Source: Candidatus Staskawiczbacteria bacterium
GTDB taxonomy: Bacteria > Patescibacteriota > Minisyncoccia > Minisyncoccales > Staskawiczbacteraceae
Reading direction: 5' to 3'
Length of the DNA: 40,241 nt
NCBI GenBank assembly: GCA_903835075.1
Contig: CAILLM010000007.1
Location: forward strand, 1 to 40,241
In this document: piece after piece, positions 16,225 through 25,489 of the stretch
Layout: each line of letters starts with the position of its first letter
How positions within the stretch are numbered: the first letter of the stretch is position 1
Position numbers and translations under genes: made by a program
The notes under the pieces: generated by a model
Seen by the model: only the letters and a program-made list of their open reading frames with translations
Database searches by the model: none
What the model was told of the DNA's origin: nothing

Positions 16225-18189
16225 CTATTTGTTGTTTAGTTTTTCAATCAAGTCTCTAATTTCTGCTGCTCGCTCAAAGTCCATATTTTTTGCTGCAATT
16301 TTCATTTCTTTTTCCAAAAGTTTTTTGTCATTTACAACCCAAAGTTCTGCAGCAACATCTTCTTTCTTTGAGAAGCCCCAATCTCTAATATCAGAGATAA
16401 TTGTTGTTGGGTGGATATTATTCTTTTTATTATAGTCTTCTTGAATTTTCCTTCTGCGGTTAATTTCTGCTATGGCGTTTTTCATGGAAAGAGTTTCTTT
16501 ATCAGCATACAAAATAACGCGTCCATTTAAATGACGGGCGGCTCTTCCCATTGTTTGAATCAGTGTAGTTTCATTTCTTAAAAAACCTTCTTTGTCAGCA
16601 TCTAAAATTGCCACCAAAGAAACTTCGGGCAAATCTATGCCTTCTCTTAACAAATTAATTCCAACTAATACGTCAAATTCACCTTGTCTAAGATTTTTTA
16701 AAATTTCAGGCCTTTCCATTGTTTTAACTTCTGAGTGCAAATATTGCGTTTTAATTCCTCTTTCAGTTAAATAATCTGCGATTTCTTCAGCTAATTTTTT
16801 TGTTAAGGTGACCACAAGTATGCGGTGGTTTTTGTTGATTTCTTTTTTTATCTCTTCCATTAAATCTTTAATTTGGTTTTCTGTGGTTTTGATTTCAATT
16901 GATGGTTCTAAAAGTCCCGTGGGTCTTATCAATTGTTCGGCAATATTTTTTCCAGCCTTTTGTTTTTCAAAGAGGGCAGGGGTGGCAGAAACATAAATTG
17001 TTTGTTTTTGTCTGGCTTCAAATTCAGCAAAAGTCAATGGCCTATTGTCTATTGCTGAGGGTAGCCTAAAACCAAAATCAATTAAAGTTTGTTTTCTGAT
17101 TTTGTCTTGTACTGACATTGCACGGATTTGTGAAACAGAAATATGAGACTCATCAATAAATATTAAATTTTGGGCCTGCCCTGAGCTTGTCGAAGGGTTA
17201 AAATAGTTAAAATAATCAACTAAAGAAAACGGTGGGCTCCCGGGTTTTCTAAACTCCATGTGGCTAGAATAGTTTTCTATGCCCTGGCACCTGCCAGTTT
17301 CAGTTAGCATTTCTATATCATAATTTGTGCGTTGCTCAAGCCTTTCTGCTTCTAAATTTTTTCCTAATTTCTTTAATTTTATTAATTGGTCCTTTAACTC
17401 TAACTTTATATTTTCAATGGCTATTTTCAGTTTATCAGAAGGTGCAACCCAAAAAGTTGCGGGGAATAAAGTAATTTTTTTACCAGAAGATCTATATTTT
17501 TTATCTAAACCAGGAATTGATTCAGAAATATTTTCTATGCTATCTCCTAAAAATTCAATGCGAAATATTTTTTCTCCTGTGACAATGTAAATTTCAATTA
17601 AGTCTCCCCGCACTCGAAAAGTTCCTGGCTTGAAATCAATATCATTTCTCTGGTATTGTAATCCAGCTAACGAAAGTATAAAATTTTTCCTACTTATTTT
17701 TTGTTTTAATTTTACTTCTAAAGATGTCCCACCATAATTTTCTGGTGAGCCAATGTTGTAAATGCAAGAAACAGAAGCAACTACAATAACGTCTTTCCTG
17801 GAAGTTACATCTTGAACTGCAGCGTGACGTAGTCTATCAATTTCTTCATTTATTTTTGCATCTTTTTCTATGTAAGTATCTGAATGTGGGATGTAGGCCT
17901 CGGGTTGATAATAATCATAATAAGAAACAAAATAATGCACTGCGTTATTCGGAAAAAATTCTTTAAACTCCTGGTAAAGCTGAGCGGCCAATGTTTTATT
18001 GGGGCAAATAACAAGTGTTGGTTTTTGGGTTTCTTCTATGACGTTTGCCATTGTAAAGGTTTTTCCAGAACCAGTAACACCCAAAAGCACCTGGTCTTTA
18101 ACTCCATTTTTTAGAGCATCAACCAATTGTTTTATGGCTTTTGGCTGGTCGCCAGTGGGCTTAAATTTTGATTTTACTTGAAATTTCAT
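16225..18189 (-). CDS. uvrB: Excinuclease ABC subunit UvrB
   Basis: FKPTGDQPKAIKQLVDAL, LLGVTGSGKTFTMANVI, beta-hairpin YYDYYQPEAYIP, C-terminal UVR motif. Confidence 0.97.
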   Translation of the reverse strand: MKFQVKSKFKPTGDQPKAIKQLVDALKNGVKDQVLLGVTGSGKTFTMANVIEETQKPTLVICPNKTLAAQLYQEFKEFFPNNAVHYFVSYYDYYQPEAYIPHSDTYIEKDAKINEEIDRLRHAAVQDVTSRKDVIVVASVSCIYNIGSPENYGGTSLEVKLKQKISRKNFILSLAGLQYQRNDIDFKPGTFRVRGDLIEIYIVTGEKIFRIEFLGDSIENISESIPGLDKKYRSSGKKITLFPATFWVAPSDKLKIAIENIKLELKDQLIKLKKLGKNLEAERLEQRTNYDIEMLTETGRCQGIENYSSHMEFRKPGSPPFSLVDYFNYFNPSTSSGQAQNLIFIDESHISVSQIRAMSVQDKIRKQTLIDFGFRLPSAIDNRPLTFAEFEARQKQTIYVSATPALFEKQKAGKNIAEQLIRPTGLLEPSIEIKTTENQIKDLMEEIKKEINKNHRILVVTLTKKLAEEIADYLTERGIKTQYLHSEVKTMERPEILKNLRQGEFDVLVGINLLREGIDLPEVSLVAILDADKEGFLRNETTLIQTMGRAARHLNGRVILYADKETLSMKNAIAEINRRRKIQEDYNKKNNIHPTTIISDIRDWGFSKKEDVAAELWVVNDKKLLEKEMKIAAKNMDFERAAEIRDLIEKLNNK

Positions 18190-18223
18190 ATAGAATTACT
18201 TTAATACGTGATGTATTTAATTT

Positions 18224-18811
18224 ATGATAGCATTTTTAGAGGGGAAAATTATATTAAAAAAGGAAAAGTTTGTAATTGTAGAAGTGGCCGGGGTGGGCTA
18301 TAAGGTTTTTGTGTCTGCTCAGACCCTGTTTAAATTACCCGCCTCCGCCGAGGCTTCGGCGGGCAAGCCAGAAATCGATCACGTAAAACTCTTTATATAC
18401 CATGAGACAAAAGAAGACAAGTCTGATTTATATGGTTTTTTAAATTATGAGGAGCAAGAATTTTTTGAAACTTTAATGGATATTAGGGGAGTTGGGCCAA
18501 GGTCTGCTTTAGACATTTCGGCATTGGGCTCATTAGATAAAATAAAAGACAGAATTTTAAAACAAGACGAAAAAATATTTGAAGGAATTCCCGGTATTGG
18601 TTCTAAGAAAGCAATGACAATAATTTTAGAATTAACTGGAAAAATAAATATTTTAGGTCAAAAGAAAACTTCGGGCGACGAAGCTGAAAGTGCATTAGTT
18701 CAACTCGGCTTTACAAAACAACAAGCCAAAGATGCATTAAGTCGAGTACCGAGTTCTGTAAAAGATTCTGAAGACCGCATAAAACAAGCATTAAAAAACC
18801 TAGGAAGATAA
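18224..18811 (+). CDS. ruvA: Holliday junction DNA helicase RuvA
   Basis: MIAFLEGKI..., VGYKVFVS, DIRGVGPRSALDI, GIPGIGSKKAMTIILEL, C-terminal UBA-like domain. Confidence 0.95.
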   Translation: MIAFLEGKIILKKEKFVIVEVAGVGYKVFVSAQTLFKLPASAEASAGKPEIDHVKLFIYHETKEDKSDLYGFLNYEEQEFFETLMDIRGVGPRSALDISALGSLDKIKDRILKQDEKIFEGIPGIGSKKAMTIILELTGKINILGQKKTSGDEAESALVQLGFTKQQAKDALSRVPSSVKDSEDRIKQALKNLGR

Positions 18812-18812
18812 A

Positions 18813-19244
18813 ATGAAGAAAGGAGAAGATTTTATTGGAGTTTGTGTAACATATTTTTGCCACGATGGAAATGGTAATTTTTTATTTAACAAGCGAAGCA
18901 AAAATTGTAGAGACGAAATTGGAAATTGGGATTGCGGGGGCGGGGGAATAGAATTTGGAGATACGGTTGAAGAAACTTTAAAAAAAGAAATAAAAGAAGA
19001 ATATTGTACAGATATTTTAGGTTATGAATTTTTAGGATTTATGGATGTTCATCGCGAACACAATGGAACTAAAACTCACTGGATAGCATTAGATCACAAA
19101 GTTCTGGTTGATAGAGGAAAAGTAAAAAACGGTGAACCACATAAGTTTGATGAAATAGGTTGGTTTAAATTAGATAATTTGCCAAGCCCTCTGCATTCAC
19201 AAATTATGAATTGTATAAATGCTTATAAAGAAAAGCTATATTAA
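18813..19244 (+). CDS. NUDIX hydrolase
   Basis: NUDIX box GGIEFGDTVEETLKKEIKEEY. Confidence 0.88.
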   Translation: MKKGEDFIGVCVTYFCHDGNGNFLFNKRSKNCRDEIGNWDCGGGGIEFGDTVEETLKKEIKEEYCTDILGYEFLGFMDVHREHNGTKTHWIALDHKVLVDRGKVKNGEPHKFDEIGWFKLDNLPSPLHSQIMNCINAYKEKLY

Positions 19245-20434
19245 TGAATATCAAAGACCATATCAAGAAATATACACCGAAGTTTTTATTGAATGCATAT
19301 TATTTTTGCTGGGCATTTTTGGGCGCAGTTATTTTCAGATTTCCTGGGAAAAATAAAAAAATAAAAATAATCGGGGTCACCGGTACAAGTGGAAAGTCTA
19401 CAACGGTGGATTTTATAACCAGAATTTTCGATGAGGCTGGAGAAAAAGTTGCTTCCGTTTCTTCTATTAGGTTTAAGGTTGCCGATAAAGAATGGGAGAA
19501 TAAATATAAAATGACAATGCCGGGGCGCTTTGTAATCCAAAAACTTCTAAGGCAGGCGATTAGTGCGGGCTGCAAATATGTTATTTTAGAGATTACTTCA
19601 GAAGGCATTAAGCAATTTCGTCATAAGTTTATAAATTTTGACTGTGCTGTTTTTACAAATTTATCACCAGAACACATTGAGAGTCATGGCGGATTTGAAA
19701 ATTATAAAAATGAAAAGCTGAAACTTTTCAAGGCAACAAAAAATATTCACGTCATAAATGTTGATGATAAAAATGCGAAGGATTTTTTAAATGTTCCAGC
19801 TAAAAAGAAAATTGAGTTTGGGTTGAAGGATGTAAAAAACCCGGGGTTTAATTTAAATTTAATTGGGGACTTTAATATTTTAAATGCTCTGGCTGCAATT
19901 TCTGTTGCTAAAGAATATGGAATTAGTTTTGAGATTTGTAAAAATGCCTTAGAAAAAGCTAAGGCAATCCCTGGAAGAATGGAAGTTATAGTGGAAACTC
20001 CAGCTAGAGTAATTGTTGATTATGCGCACACGCCCGAACAGCTTGAATCGGTTTATAAAACTTTCAAAGATGAAAATTTGGTTTGCGTTTTGGGTTCTTG
20101 TGGAGGAGGAAGAGATAAGTGGAAAAGGCCTGTTTTGGGAGAAATAGCAAAAAAATATTGCAAAGAAATCATAATTACAAATGAAGACCCATATGACGAA
20201 AATCCCATGGAAATTATAAACCAGGTGGCAGAAATGGCTGGACCAAATGCCAGAAAAATTTTAGACAGGAAAGAGGCCATAGAAACTGCCATAAAACTTG
20301 CTAAACCAGGTGAAGTGGTTATAATAACAGGAAAGGGGTCTGAGCCATGGATGTGCGTTGAAAATGGACGTAAAATTTCATGGAGTGACAAAAAAATAGT
20401 CAAAGATGCCTTGGAAAAAAATAAAAATAATTAA
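19244..20434 (+). CDS. Mur ligase family protein (MurE-like) with hydrophobic N-terminus
   Basis: IIGVTGTSGKSTTVDFI, VDYAHTPEQLESV, LGSCGGGRDKWKRP, TNEDPYDENP; normal MurE N-terminal domain absent. Confidence 0.85.
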   Translation: MNIKDHIKKYTPKFLLNAYYFCWAFLGAVIFRFPGKNKKIKIIGVTGTSGKSTTVDFITRIFDEAGEKVASVSSIRFKVADKEWENKYKMTMPGRFVIQKLLRQAISAGCKYVILEITSEGIKQFRHKFINFDCAVFTNLSPEHIESHGGFENYKNEKLKLFKATKNIHVINVDDKNAKDFLNVPAKKKIEFGLKDVKNPGFNLNLIGDFNILNALAAISVAKEYGISFEICKNALEKAKAIPGRMEVIVETPARVIVDYAHTPEQLESVYKTFKDENLVCVLGSCGGGRDKWKRPVLGEIAKKYCKEIIITNEDPYDENPMEIINQVAEMAGPNARKILDRKEAIETAIKLAKPGEVVIITGKGSEPWMCVENGRKISWSDKKIVKDALEKNKNN

Positions 20435-20446
20435 CATATTTTAACT

Positions 20447-20785
20447 ATGTGGAGACCATCATCAGTAGAAAGGAGGGAAGGAGAAAACAGTCCTGAAAAT
20501 GCAACAAATTCAGCTATAACAAACCTTGAAAATAAAGAGGCTGTTTCTGATACGCCTTCAACAGTATCAGAAGCTAAATGCCATATTTCAAGGGCTATTT
20601 GTGGCACAACAGGATTTCTTGTTGATCTTGGGAGGGTTTGCACATCTTTGGTCCTTAAAATAACAGGAGGTCTTTTTAAATTTGCTAAAACCGCGATAGA
20701 GAAGAGAGGCAAAATGACTTGGAAAGATGGGATGACAATAGCCAATGAAATGTTTTCTTTTGATGCAAAAAAAGAAAAAAAATAA
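20447..20785 (+). CDS. Hypothetical protein
   Basis: Intact 112 aa ORF in a same-strand run. Confidence 0.5.
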   Translation: MWRPSSVERREGENSPENATNSAITNLENKEAVSDTPSTVSEAKCHISRAICGTTGFLVDLGRVCTSLVLKITGGLFKFAKTAIEKRGKMTWKDGMTIANEMFSFDAKKEKK

Positions 20786-20788
20786 AAT

Positions 20789-21064
20789 ATGGAAGATAAT
20801 CTATCGCAAAATATTTCTCCAAAAGAAGCGGAAATGAATTCGCGGATTTTTGATTTGGTTGTGGTTAGGGTCTTAAAAAAAGCCTATACTGATTTTGATG
20901 AACAAACTAGGAAAGAGATGGATAAGGTTTTTGCCTCAACTGATAATAGCGCAAAAGATAGTTTTATTGAAAAAAATATACCAAATTTTAAAAATATATT
21001 TGAAGAAGAGGCAAAAAAAATTGAAGAGGAATTAAAAATAGAAATAGAAAAAGAAGTAGAATAA
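20789..21064 (+). CDS. Hypothetical small acidic/charged protein
   Basis: Intact 91 aa ORF with coiled-coil C-term. Confidence 0.55.
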   Translation: MEDNLSQNISPKEAEMNSRIFDLVVVRVLKKAYTDFDEQTRKEMDKVFASTDNSAKDSFIEKNIPNFKNIFEEEAKKIEEELKIEIEKEVE

Positions 21065-21086
21065 AAACATTTAATAAAAAAATATT

Positions 21087-22034
21087 ATGAAAATACAAGA
21101 TATACAAAACTTATCAATAAAAATGGGTATGGATGCAGATTTTAGGGGGATAGAGGGTGTAGAGAAATTACTGAAACGTAAGAAGGAATTTTTTGACAAC
21201 CTTTCTCAAAAAGATAAAGAAGATTTCGACCAAGAGGCCTTAACAAACCCTTATATGGATTCAGGAATTTTAAATATTTCTGATGACAAAGAAATTAAGC
21301 GTGTCTTAGTAGGCATTGATATTGAGCCAGCAGAAATATTGCTAGCCAAGCAATTGGGTAATATTGATTTAGCTATTGCTCATCACCCAGAAGGCAAGGG
21401 CTTAGCACAATTAGCAGATGTTATGCATTTGCAAGCTGATGTTCTAAGCCAATATGGAGTGCCAATTAATATTGCAGAGTCTTTAATGAAAATTCGTATT
21501 TCTGAAGTAGCCAGAGGAGTCAATGCCATTAACCATCAAAGAACCATCGATATGGCTAGGCTTTTGGGAATAAATTTCATGAATTCACATACGCCCTGTG
21601 ACAATTTAGTAGCCCGTTTTCTAAAAAATTTAATTGAAGAAAAAAAACCCGAAACTGTTGGAGAAGTAATTTCTTTATTAAAAGAATTACCAGAATATAA
21701 AGAGGCAATGAAAATTGGAGTTGGTCCAAAAATATTTGTGGGAAGTCCAGAAAACAGAGTTGGTAAAATTGCTGTTTCTGAAATTACAGGAGGTACTGAA
21801 GGTTCTATAAAAATGTATGAGAAAATGTCACAAGCTGGAATTGGCACTGTAATTGCAATGCATACTTCTGAAGAGCACAGGAAAGAAGCTGAAGCTGCTC
21901 ACATAAACATTGTAATTGCAGGACATATGTCATCGGATTCTTTGGGGGTTAATTTGTTTATGGATGAATTAGAAAAACAAGGAATTGAGATCGTGCCGTG
22001 TTCGGGGTTTACAAGATTTTCTAGGGCAAAATAA
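21087..22034 (+). CDS. NIF3-like (NGG1p-interacting factor 3 family) protein
   Basis: VLVGIDIEPAEILLAKQLGNIDLAIAHHPEG; IVIAGHMSSDSLGVNL. Confidence 0.75.
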   Translation: MKIQDIQNLSIKMGMDADFRGIEGVEKLLKRKKEFFDNLSQKDKEDFDQEALTNPYMDSGILNISDDKEIKRVLVGIDIEPAEILLAKQLGNIDLAIAHHPEGKGLAQLADVMHLQADVLSQYGVPINIAESLMKIRISEVARGVNAINHQRTIDMARLLGINFMNSHTPCDNLVARFLKNLIEEKKPETVGEVISLLKELPEYKEAMKIGVGPKIFVGSPENRVGKIAVSEITGGTEGSIKMYEKMSQAGIGTVIAMHTSEEHRKEAEAAHINIVIAGHMSSDSLGVNLFMDELEKQGIEIVPCSGFTRFSRAK

Positions 22035-22060
22035 ATTATTTTATGGTGGATATTAATGTG

Positions 22061-22089
22061 TTGACTGGTTTTTAATTATAGAATAAAAT
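22061..22089 (+). promoter_or_regulatory. Sigma70-like promoter driving the 22096-22269 ncRNA candidate
   Basis: TTGACT (22061-22066), 17-bp spacer, TAAAAT (22084-22089). Confidence 0.7.
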
Positions 22090-22095
22090 AATTAG

Positions 22096-22269
22096 TTATG
22101 AGGGGGTGTAAGATTTATTCTTAAGGACATAATAACTTGTAGTGAAGGAGGCAAAAGTATATACTTGTTTTCATTGTCCGAAGACAGGCTCGAGAAACAA
22201 GCTAACGTCATTGCAAATTATTCACCTCCTCCATAAAGGCCGTCCCAATACAATTGGGGCGGTTTTTGT
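22096..22269 (+). ncRNA. Candidate structured ncRNA, rod-shaped, somewhat 6S-like; class unassigned
   Basis: Closing helix TTATG-AGGGGGTG / CACCTCCT-c-CATAA; AATAACTTGTAGTGA / TCATTGCAAATTATT; CTTGTTT/AAACAAG; apical TGTC-CGAA-GACA; ends in terminator. Confidence 0.7.
22240..22269 (+). terminator. Intrinsic terminator of ncRNA candidate
   Basis: CCGTCCCAAT-ACA-ATTGGGGCGG-TTTTT. Confidence 0.85.
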
Positions 22270-22340
22270 TTGAAAATTTTGTGCAGGATGTTAATATAGG
22301 GTTAAGGGTTGTATAAAGAATATATTATAATTATAAAAAT

Positions 22341-22655
22341 ATGAAGAAAACTAAAGTAAAAACTAAAGTAAAGGTTAAAGTTAAAAAGATATTGTCTACT
22401 GACAAAAAGGGAAAATTAATTGGCAGAATAACCCATTATTTTTCTAATATTGAAGTGGCGGTTATAAAATTAGCCTCTCCACTAAAAGTTGGAGAAAATA
22501 TCAGGGTTATTGGAGGGCAGGAAACTGATTTTGACCAAAAAGTAAAATCAATTCAAGTAGATCGCAAGGATGTAAAAATTGGCAAAAAGGGAGAATCTGT
22601 GGGTCTAAAAGTAGAAGAAAAAGTCCATGATGGTTATAAGGTATATAAAATTTAA
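22341..22655 (+). CDS. EF-Tu domain 2-like beta-barrel protein with Lys/Val-rich N-terminus
   Basis: GRITHYFSNIEVAVIKLASPLKVGENIRVIGG...VKSIQVDRKDVKIGKKGESVGLKV. Confidence 0.7.
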   Translation: MKKTKVKTKVKVKVKKILSTDKKGKLIGRITHYFSNIEVAVIKLASPLKVGENIRVIGGQETDFDQKVKSIQVDRKDVKIGKKGESVGLKVEEKVHDGYKVYKI

Positions 22656-22669
22656 TAAATATTTAAATA

Positions 22670-23644
22670 ATGGAAAACATAAAAGAAGCAATTGAAGATA
22701 AGGTTATTGATTGTATTAACACAAACGTAGAGGGCAGGTTGATAGTTTTTAAGCCTCAAAAAAAGGGTCAGGAAGATTATTTGGCTATAGAAAGAAGGGG
22801 TCAGTATAAAGAAGGTAAAATATATTTTCAAGTTAACAGTTTGGTCATTCCTGCTAAAAGTACTGTTTTTGTAAAAGATTTTTTTCAAGAAAGCTTTAAG
22901 GCTGATAAAAATTTTTATTTGCTTTTTGCTTATTTCGATGAAGTCAGGCAAAAGATAGATGATTATGTATGGTTGGTGCCTTCTTCGCAATTCATAGATA
23001 TAGCAGATGTTGTGAAGCCATCTGATGGAAAAAATCTATTAAGATTCGAATCTTCTTCTGATTTTAAGAATAAAAATAAATATTCAAAATTTTTAATTAA
23101 TATCAAAGACTTGGGGGATATAATTTTGAGCTCGCTTAAAGAAAAAAAACCCTTAAGTTTTAAGGCAGTTGATTTTGAGGGAAAATCAACAATAAACTTA
23201 GAAAATTTATTAGATTTTTTGTGCACTGCTCGTCAAAGTATTTATGCATCAGATTCAATGGGCATTGATAACCCAAGGTTATTAGAATCAACGCAATTGG
23301 AATTTCAAAAGGCAAATTATTTTTATCGCGATATATTTTTTGAGGGTAATAAAAAAATTATTGGGCAAGAAGTTATTTATTTAGACTCAAAGCCAGTTTG
23401 GGGCATGAATTATATTGGAGATAAAATAAAAAAAACAGAAGTGAGTTTTTTAAAAGAATCGTTGTTTCACCTGGTAAAAGATTGTCGTTTGGGAAAAAAC
23501 TGCGAATATGAAAAGAGAGAATATAAATATCAAGACCAAGGAGCGGGTGACGTTGACGAATTTTCTGGACAAGAAAAAATCTTTTTAGATGGCAAAAGTA
23601 TATATAAACTAGAATATCAAGGTGGATTAATATCAGATAAATAA
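22670..23644 (+). CDS. Hypothetical protein with DUF5680-like C-terminus
   Basis: EVIYLDSKPVWGMNYIGDKI, and a related C-terminal stretch EKIFLDGKSIYKLEYQGG. Confidence 0.55.
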   Translation: MENIKEAIEDKVIDCINTNVEGRLIVFKPQKKGQEDYLAIERRGQYKEGKIYFQVNSLVIPAKSTVFVKDFFQESFKADKNFYLLFAYFDEVRQKIDDYVWLVPSSQFIDIADVVKPSDGKNLLRFESSSDFKNKNKYSKFLINIKDLGDIILSSLKEKKPLSFKAVDFEGKSTINLENLLDFLCTARQSIYASDSMGIDNPRLLESTQLEFQKANYFYRDIFFEGNKKIIGQEVIYLDSKPVWGMNYIGDKIKKTEVSFLKESLFHLVKDCRLGKNCEYEKREYKYQDQGAGDVDEFSGQEKIFLDGKSIYKLEYQGGLISDK

Positions 23645-24858
23645 TGAAATTTATAGCAGATTTCCATATACATTCAAAATACTCTAGGGCTGTTTCACCT
23701 ATGATGAACTTGGTAAACCTAGATAAATGGGCTGCGATAAAAGGCATTAAGGTGATGGGGACAGGAGACTTTACTCACCCAAAATGGCTTGCTGAGATAA
23801 AAAAAGAATTAAGGCCCGCAGAATTGGGTCTTTTTAAGTTAAATAAATCAAATTCTGAAACAAGATTTATTTTAACTTCAGAAATCAGTTGTATATATAA
23901 AAAAAATGGCAAAGTGAGGAAAATCCACGTGATTGTTTTGGCTCCATCTATTGCAGCTGTTGAAAAAGTAAATTGTGCATTGGGTAAAATAGGCAATTTG
24001 CATTCTGATGGCCGACCAATACTTGGGCTTGATGCAAAAGAACTGGTAAAGATTATTTTAGAAATTGATAAAAATTGCCTAATAATCCCTGCACATGCTT
24101 GGACACCATGGTTTTCCGTTTTTGGGTCAAAGTCTGGGTTTGATTCTTTGGAAGAATGCTTTGAGGAATACGCAAAATATATTTATGCCATTGAAACTGG
24201 GCTATGTTCTGACCCTGCTATGAATTGGAGGTTATCACAATTGGATAAAATTACACTAATATCTAATAGTGATGCACATTCTTTGCAAAAGATTGGGAGA
24301 GAGGCAAATGTTTTTGATACAGAGTTGAGCTATAAAGGAATTGCAGAGGCCATAAAACGACCAAATGGGTACCCCGACAAAAATAAGTTTTTATATACAA
24401 TAGAATTTTTTCCCGAAGAAGGAAAATATTATTATGATGGGCATAGAACTTGTGGAGTGAGTTTAGAGCCCAAAAAATCAAAGCATTACAAAAATATTTG
24501 CCCCAAATGTGGCAAGCCTTTAGTTATAGGTGTTTTAAATAGAATAGAGTCTTTGGCTGATAGGCCAGAGGGGTTTGTACTTAAAAATGCAATTCCGTTT
24601 AAAAGCCTAGTTCCCTTGAATGAAATAATTGCTGAAGCAATTGGAGTTTCTGTTTCATCAAAAAAAGTTTCCAATTATTATAATAATTTAATAAAAAAAT
24701 TAGGTTCAGAATTTAAAATTTTATTAGAAGCAACAGAAAAGGAAATAAGGGATGAATCTCTTGCTAAAATTGCTCAAAAAGTTATAAAAATGCGTGAAGG
24801 AAAAGTTTCTATTAAGCCAGGCTATGATGGGGTTTATGGAAAAATTAAAATAGGTTGA
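23644..24858 (+). CDS. PHP-domain protein, endonuclease Q family
   Basis: DFHIHSKYSRAVSPMMNL, GTGDFTHPKW, IPAHAWTPWFSVFGSKSGFDSLEECF, zinc motif CGVSLEP...CPKCGKPL. Confidence 0.85.
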   Translation: MKFIADFHIHSKYSRAVSPMMNLVNLDKWAAIKGIKVMGTGDFTHPKWLAEIKKELRPAELGLFKLNKSNSETRFILTSEISCIYKKNGKVRKIHVIVLAPSIAAVEKVNCALGKIGNLHSDGRPILGLDAKELVKIILEIDKNCLIIPAHAWTPWFSVFGSKSGFDSLEECFEEYAKYIYAIETGLCSDPAMNWRLSQLDKITLISNSDAHSLQKIGREANVFDTELSYKGIAEAIKRPNGYPDKNKFLYTIEFFPEEGKYYYDGHRTCGVSLEPKKSKHYKNICPKCGKPLVIGVLNRIESLADRPEGFVLKNAIPFKSLVPLNEIIAEAIGVSVSSKKVSNYYNNLIKKLGSEFKILLEATEKEIRDESLAKIAQKVIKMREGKVSIKPGYDGVYGKIKIG

Positions 24859-24918
24859 CATTTTTAATGCAGTGGAATAACATAATACAATAAAAATAAA
24901 ATAAATAAGTTAGTTAAT

Positions 24919-25395
24919 ATGGCTGACAAGATTTTCTACATAACAAGAGGAAAATTGCAGGAGCTAAAAAAAGAGTATGAAGAACTGCTTGATTTTGAAC
25001 ACAAAAAAGCCCTAAGCCAAGAAATGCCAAAGGTTTTTGAGTCAGAAGACTTGAACCCAGAATTTGTGAGCTTTCAAGAAGACATAGGTTTTTTAAGAGC
25101 CAGAATTGATGAATTGAAAGATATTCTTGATCATTATGAGTTGATAAAAAATCCCGCTAAAAGTGTGCAAAACGTTGTTGGTATTGGAGCAAAAGTTAAA
25201 ATAGATGTTAATGGCCAAAGAGACGAATTTATGGTTGTTGGCACGCTTGAGGCAAATCCAGCCTTAGGGAAAATAAGTAATGAATCGCCAGTTGGAAAAT
25301 CTTTATTAGGACATAAGGTTGGAGACGAAGTGGAAATTCCTTCTCCCGTAAAAACAATGTATAAAATCAAAAGCATAAAATACGAGATTAGTTAA
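24919..25395 (+). CDS. greA: Transcription elongation factor GreA/GreB family
   Basis: N-terminal coiled coil and C-terminal ISNESPVGKSLLGHKVGDEVEI. Confidence 0.9.
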   Translation: MADKIFYITRGKLQELKKEYEELLDFEHKKALSQEMPKVFESEDLNPEFVSFQEDIGFLRARIDELKDILDHYELIKNPAKSVQNVVGIGAKVKIDVNGQRDEFMVVGTLEANPALGKISNESPVGKSLLGHKVGDEVEIPSPVKTMYKIKSIKYEIS

Positions 25396-25411
25396 TTTGT
25401 ATATTTAAAAG

Positions 25412-25437
25412 CAGATACAGTGGTGTCTGTTTTTTTA
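25412..25437 (+). terminator. Intrinsic terminator
   Basis: CAGATAC-AGTG-GTGTCTG-TTTTTTT. Confidence 0.75.
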
Positions 25438-25489
25438 TTAAATAAAATTTTATTATGTGGTAAGATGTGTAAATATGAGAAATCAAGAA

